This document shows, one piece after another, positions 6,315-8,992 of a stretch of DNA of 8,992 nucleotides. Within the stretch, counting starts at the first letter, position 1, and the number at the start of each line of letters is the position of its first letter. The notes under the pieces were generated by a model. That model was not told where the DNA came from and ran no database searches. It saw nothing but the letters and a program-made list of their open reading frames with translations. Source of the DNA: an uncultured Oxalobacteraceae bacterium (lineage in GTDB: Bacteria; Pseudomonadota; Gammaproteobacteria; Burkholderiales; Burkholderiaceae); NCBI GenBank assembly GCA_946479255.1, contig CAMLFK010000208.1, positions 1-8,992 on the forward strand. Reading direction: 5' to 3'. The position numbers were made by a program, and so were the translations under genes.

Positions 6315-7889
6315 TTACTCGCGCAGCTTTTCGTTGTGGCGCTTGATGGTCTTGAGATTTTCGACCGGAGCGAAGTCGTCCGTGAGGATCTTGGCTGAAG
6401 CTTCCGGCTGCACGACCTTGCGGGCCTTCACCAGTTCGCGCAGATCGTACTTCATCTTATACCGTCCCTGCGCCACGCCGGCCCGCTCGGCCAGTTCCTG
6501 GTCCGTCAGGCGCTTGCCGGAATAAGCCACCAGCACGATATTGCCGTGCGCCTCAAGGAAGTCGACCTGGTCGAAGATCGATTTCATGGTGCGGTAGGCA
6601 CTGTCGAAGAACATGGTGGTCGGCTCGACGTTCTGCGCCACCACGCCGCCATCGTTCAGTTTGCGCTGCACCAGCTTGTAGAATTCCTGGGTGGTCAGGT
6701 GGAAGGGCACAAAGGGACCGCGGTAGGCATCGAGCAAAATCAGGTCGTACTTTTCGCGCGACTGGTTCAGGAAGATGCGGCCGTCCTTGGCGTGAACGCG
6801 CAGGCGCGGGGTAGGCTGCACGCCGAAGTATTTCTTCGCCACGGTGATCACCGAAGGATCGATTTCGGCCACGTCGGCCACCACGCCGTCGATGCCGTCG
6901 ACCAGGTACTTGATGGTGCGTCCGCCGCCCATGCCGACCATGCCGATCTTCTTGACCGCATTCGGGTTAAAGGCCAGTGCCGCACTCATGAAGCGGGTGT
7001 AGGCGATGACCAGCGCGTCCTTGTCTTTGAGGTCAATCACCGACTCGGTGTAGCGGTTGTTGCGGTAGCCGAAATTAAGCGCAATCGTCGAACCCTGCTT
7101 TTCCACGAAAATCGTGTTGTATTCGGAATCGATACGCTCCAGCTGGCCATCGGGGCGCGCCAGCAGCGCAGCGTCCTGCGCGTTGACGTCGGGTGGAGCG
7201 ATGGCGAGCACGCCGGCCAGCGACAAGCCAAGTGCCGTGGCGGTTTTGGCGCTGACCAGGGTGGGGCGCCGGCCCTTGCCCGAGACCAGCAGCAGCAAGG
7301 CGGCCACCAGCAGCGAGGTGCCGGCCAGGCAGGCATAAATCGCCTTCATGCCGAAGGTTGGAATAAAGAAGAAGGTGGTGCCCAGGGTGCCGACGATGCT
7401 GCCGGCCGTGCACAGCGCGGACAGGCGGCCCGACACCGCGCCGGAGTGGGTTTGCGAATCGAGCAGCAGGCGCACGCAGAAGGGGCTGATGGCGGCCAGG
7501 AAGGCGGCCGGCACGGCGGCGATCGCGATCGCCGCCAGCAGGGCGGCATAGCGCATGTCTTCGACCTGGTCGAGAATCAGGTTGATGATGGTTTCGCCGT
7601 ACAGGGGCACGAACATCACCATGAAGGCCGACAGGAAGAACAGCGCGGCCACCAGCTTGACGTTTGGGTTGCGGTCGGCCGTGCGGCCACCGATCACGTA
7701 GCCGATCGTCATGCCGATCAGGAACACCGAAATCAGCGCGCCCCAGGTGTAGATGGTGCCGCCGAAATAGGGTATGAAAGTCCGTCCGATCAGCATTTCC
7801 AGCGCCATCGTGATGAAGCCGGAGAAAAATGCCGACGAGTGCAGCAGCAGGCTTCTTGGCAGGGTGTTGCTTTGACTTGCGGAATGCAT
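6315..7889 (-). CDS. Fused membrane (MFS-like)/spermidine synthase-like protein
   Basis: The 524-residue protein has an N-terminal membrane part with about seven hydrophobic segments (residues 16-232), then a Rossmann methyltransferase/aminopropyltransferase-type domain. That domain shows the nucleotide-binding motif IGMVGMGGGRTIKYL (315-329), the acidic strand AEIDPS (341-346), AKDGR (367-371) and YDLILLDAY (381-389). It resembles spermidine synthase, which moves an aminopropyl group from decarboxylated S-adenosylmethionine to putrescine. However, the second aspartate of the usual D-x-x-D active-site loop is absent (LDAYRGP), and GGGDG is changed to GMGGG, so another acceptor or no such activity is possible. 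The start ATG at 7889 is chosen because AAAGGA (7898-7903) lies eight bases upstream. A frame-open ATG at 7928 would lie well inside the upstream gene. The ribosome site sits inside the end of the SMP-30-like gene, four bases before this start, which implies translational coupling. Confidence 0.9.
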   Translation of the reverse strand: MHSASQSNTLPRSLLLHSSAFFSGFITMALEMLIGRTFIPYFGGTIYTWGALISVFLIGMTIGYVIGGRTADRNPNVKLVAALFFLSAFMVMFVPLYGETIINLILDQVEDMRYAALLAAIAIAAVPAAFLAAISPFCVRLLLDSQTHSGAVSGRLSALCTAGSIVGTLGTTFFFIPTFGMKAIYACLAGTSLLVAALLLLVSGKGRRPTLVSAKTATALGLSLAGVLAIAPPDVNAQDAALLARPDGQLERIDSEYNTIFVEKQGSTIALNFGYRNNRYTESVIDLKDKDALVIAYTRFMSAALAFNPNAVKKIGMVGMGGGRTIKYLVDGIDGVVADVAEIDPSVITVAKKYFGVQPTPRLRVHAKDGRIFLNQSREKYDLILLDAYRGPFVPFHLTTQEFYKLVQRKLNDGGVVAQNVEPTTMFFDSAYRTMKSIFDQVDFLEAHGNIVLVAYSGKRLTDQELAERAGVAQGRYKMKYDLRELVKARKVVQPEASAKILTDDFAPVENLKTIKRHNEKLRE

Positions 7890-7893
7890 CGAA

Positions 7894-8832
7894 TCAGTCC
7901 TTTCGCTCAACCAGGAATTTCTGAACAACTCCGTCGAGTTGTTCGGAGGTGTTATCCCTGGTCATGGTTATAAATAAACTTTTTTGATCGGCCGAAATCG
8001 CCATATTGGTGACGTATTTCAGCTTCACGGGAATCTGGGTACGGTACTTGCCCGCCGTGGACAGCACCATGATCCTGCCATTGCCATAATCGGCGACGCA
8101 AATATCGCCATCGGCAAACGCCGCCAGCCCGTCCGGGCCGCTATGGCTGTAGGCGTCGGGCACGGCCGGGGCCGAGCTTAGCTCGAAAAACACGCTGGGC
8201 TCGCCGAATTTGCCGGGTCCCAGCAGCGGAAAACTCAGCACGCGGCGGTTCAGGTGTTCCGAGACCAGCACGCGCCCCAGCTTTTCCTGGACCAGCACGC
8301 CGTTGGTATAGCGCAGTCCGGCTACAACGTCGGTCGGGGCTTCGCCGTTGACCGGGATGAACACCACCCGCCCGCTGGCGGGGGCGTCCAGCGAGAACAG
8401 GCCCGCCGAACTGAGGTACAGATTGCCGGCCGCGTCCACCGAGGAATCGTTGGGATACGAAATCGGTCGTCCATACATGGTTTGATTGTAGGACTTGACG
8501 GTGGCGAAACGCTCATCCAGGCGCACCACGTGGTGGCCCAGGTGGCACAGCACCCAGTAGCCGCCGCTGGGGATGCGCTTGACCGAGGTGGGGCCGCAGC
8601 CGGCTTCTTCCCAAACCGTCTTCGTGCCTTTCGGGCCTGTCAATACGATGCGGTTCTTTGGCATTTCGGCCGTCAGCAAGCCATCCGCGATCAGCTGCGG
8701 GCCTTCCGGGTAGAACGCCTCGGCATTGACGATGCGGTCCGGGCGGAAGGTTTTGAGTGGCTGAGCCACGCAGGTGGCGGTGGCGATCACGCCCAATAGC
8801 GTTGCGAAAAATGCGCGAGCAGCTTGTTTCAT
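7894..8832 (-). CDS. Exported SMP-30/gluconolactonase-type beta-propeller protein
   Basis: This 312-residue protein starts with a signal peptide (MKQAARAFFATLLGVIATAT, cleavage probably after CVAQ), so it is exported. The rest is a six-bladed propeller of the SMP-30/gluconolactonase/LRE type, which often opens sugar lactones with a divalent metal. Three metal ligands of the family can be matched: Glu43 in YPEGPQL, Asn177 in RYTNGVLV, and Asp234 in SGPDGLA. The PND motif near residue 128 also fits. An NHL-repeat-like binding protein is the alternative, so the substrate is unknown. The ATG at 8832 follows a weak site, GGGA, about eight bases upstream. A TTG at 8838 would add only two residues. 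It is the first gene of a likely operon with the spermidine-synthase-like gene, four bases downstream. Confidence 0.85.
   Translation of the reverse strand: MKQAARAFFATLLGVIATATCVAQPLKTFRPDRIVNAEAFYPEGPQLIADGLLTAEMPKNRIVLTGPKGTKTVWEEAGCGPTSVKRIPSGGYWVLCHLGHHVVRLDERFATVKSYNQTMYGRPISYPNDSSVDAAGNLYLSSAGLFSLDAPASGRVVFIPVNGEAPTDVVAGLRYTNGVLVQEKLGRVLVSEHLNRRVLSFPLLGPGKFGEPSVFFELSSAPAVPDAYSHSGPDGLAAFADGDICVADYGNGRIMVLSTAGKYRTQIPVKLKYVTNMAISADQKSLFITMTRDNTSEQLDGVVQKFLVERKD
7898..7903 (-). promoter_or_regulatory. Ribosome binding site AAAGGA inside the SMP-30-like gene end
   Basis: AAAGGA lies eight bases before the ATG at 7889 and just before the TGA stop (7894-7896) of the preceding gene. It decides the start of the spermidine-synthase-like gene against the in-frame ATG at 7928. 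A ribosome finishing the first gene would uncover or occupy this site, so the two products are probably made in linked amounts. Confidence 0.75.
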
Positions 8833-8868
8833 GACCAATCCCAGGGTTTCTCGACGCCACTGCGGCGC

Positions 8869-8906
8869 AATGGACGACCGGCCGGCCGGGCCGGCAGTCG
8901 TCCATT
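8869..8906. repeat. Ten-base perfect inverted repeat with GC-rich centre
   Basis: AATGGACGAC (8869-8878) and GTCGTCCATT (8897-8906) are exact inverted copies around an 18-base centre built of repeated CCGG units that can pair further with a small bulge. The right arm overlaps the -10 box of the predicted minus-strand promoter. It is either an operator for the SMP-30-like operon or a hairpin at the 5' end of its mRNA. No T run follows on either strand, so it is not a standard terminator. Confidence 0.6.
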
Positions 8907-8932
8907 ATAGAGGATGGCGAACTGGAAAGTAG
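8904..8932 (-). promoter_or_regulatory. Predicted promoter of the SMP-30/spermidine-synthase-like operon
   Basis: On the minus strand a perfect TATAAT lies at 8909-8904. The hexamer 17 bp upstream is CTACTT, a poor -35 match, so an activator or the palindrome may set the level. Transcription would begin near 8897 and leave a leader of about 65 bases starting inside the palindrome. Confidence 0.4.
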
Positions 8933-8972
8933 CCCCTGCGAGCGCGGCCTAAGCCTGCCTTCAGTCTTTGCT

Positions 8973-8992
8973 ACTAAAACCGGGTCTGTCCC
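8973..8992. repeat. Possible REP-like repeat unit cut by the right edge
   Basis: The last bases read AAAACCGGGTCTGTCCC, with GGG and CCC around TCTGT. From memory, similar units scattered between genes occur in Massilia-like genomes, where they are REP-type repeats. Only half could be present here, and no second copy is in the window, so the call is weak. Confidence 0.25.

Noticed and set aside
6546..7973. 475-residue plus-strand open frame
   Set aside because: It is a His/Gln/Gly-rich shadow on the opposite strand of the spermidine-synthase-like gene, a common effect of high GC content.

Overview
The window is about 9 kb of GC-rich bacterial chromosome. Six genes are supported: five complete, and one cut by the left edge. 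The mix of an RhtA-type exporter, a periplasmic alpha-carbonic anhydrase, an exported GH31 glycosidase and an MFS/spermidine-synthase fusion fits a Gram-negative proteobacterium. A betaproteobacterium of the Oxalobacteraceae type (Massilia/Duganella-like) is my best guess, but this is an inference from general gene character and nothing here proves it. I see no tRNA, rRNA, CRISPR array, insertion sequence or prophage.

Layout. Bases 1-268 (minus) are the N-terminal part of an amidase_2-like peptidoglycan hydrolase running off the edge. Bases 342-1238 (minus) encode an RhtA-like DMT exporter. Bases 1239-1638 have no protein gene but hold the most interesting signal: a sigma70-type promoter, then an 8-bp hairpin, a C/U-rich anti-Shine-Dalgarno stretch and a strong intrinsic terminator, together resembling an undescribed small RNA of about 87 nt. 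Bases 1639-2394 (plus) encode a secreted alpha-carbonic anhydrase, followed after 62 bp by a secreted GH31 alpha-glycosidase (2457-4973). The rest is on the minus strand: a soluble RsbRD-type histidine kinase (5052-6224), an MFS/spermidine-synthase-like fusion (6315-7889) and an exported SMP-30-type beta-propeller (7894-8832). A palindrome overlapping a perfect -10 box lies upstream of the last gene (8869-8909).

How the genes work together. The clearest operon is the SMP-30 gene followed by the spermidine-synthase-like gene. They are 4 bp apart, and the ribosome site of the second lies inside the end of the first. The histidine kinase lies 90 bp further down on the same strand and may or may not be cotranscribed. 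Carbonic anhydrase and GH31 are co-directional and both exported, but no shared pathway is evident. No complete novel multi-gene system is seen. The candidate small RNA and the altered active site of the spermidine-synthase-like domain are the points most worth following up.
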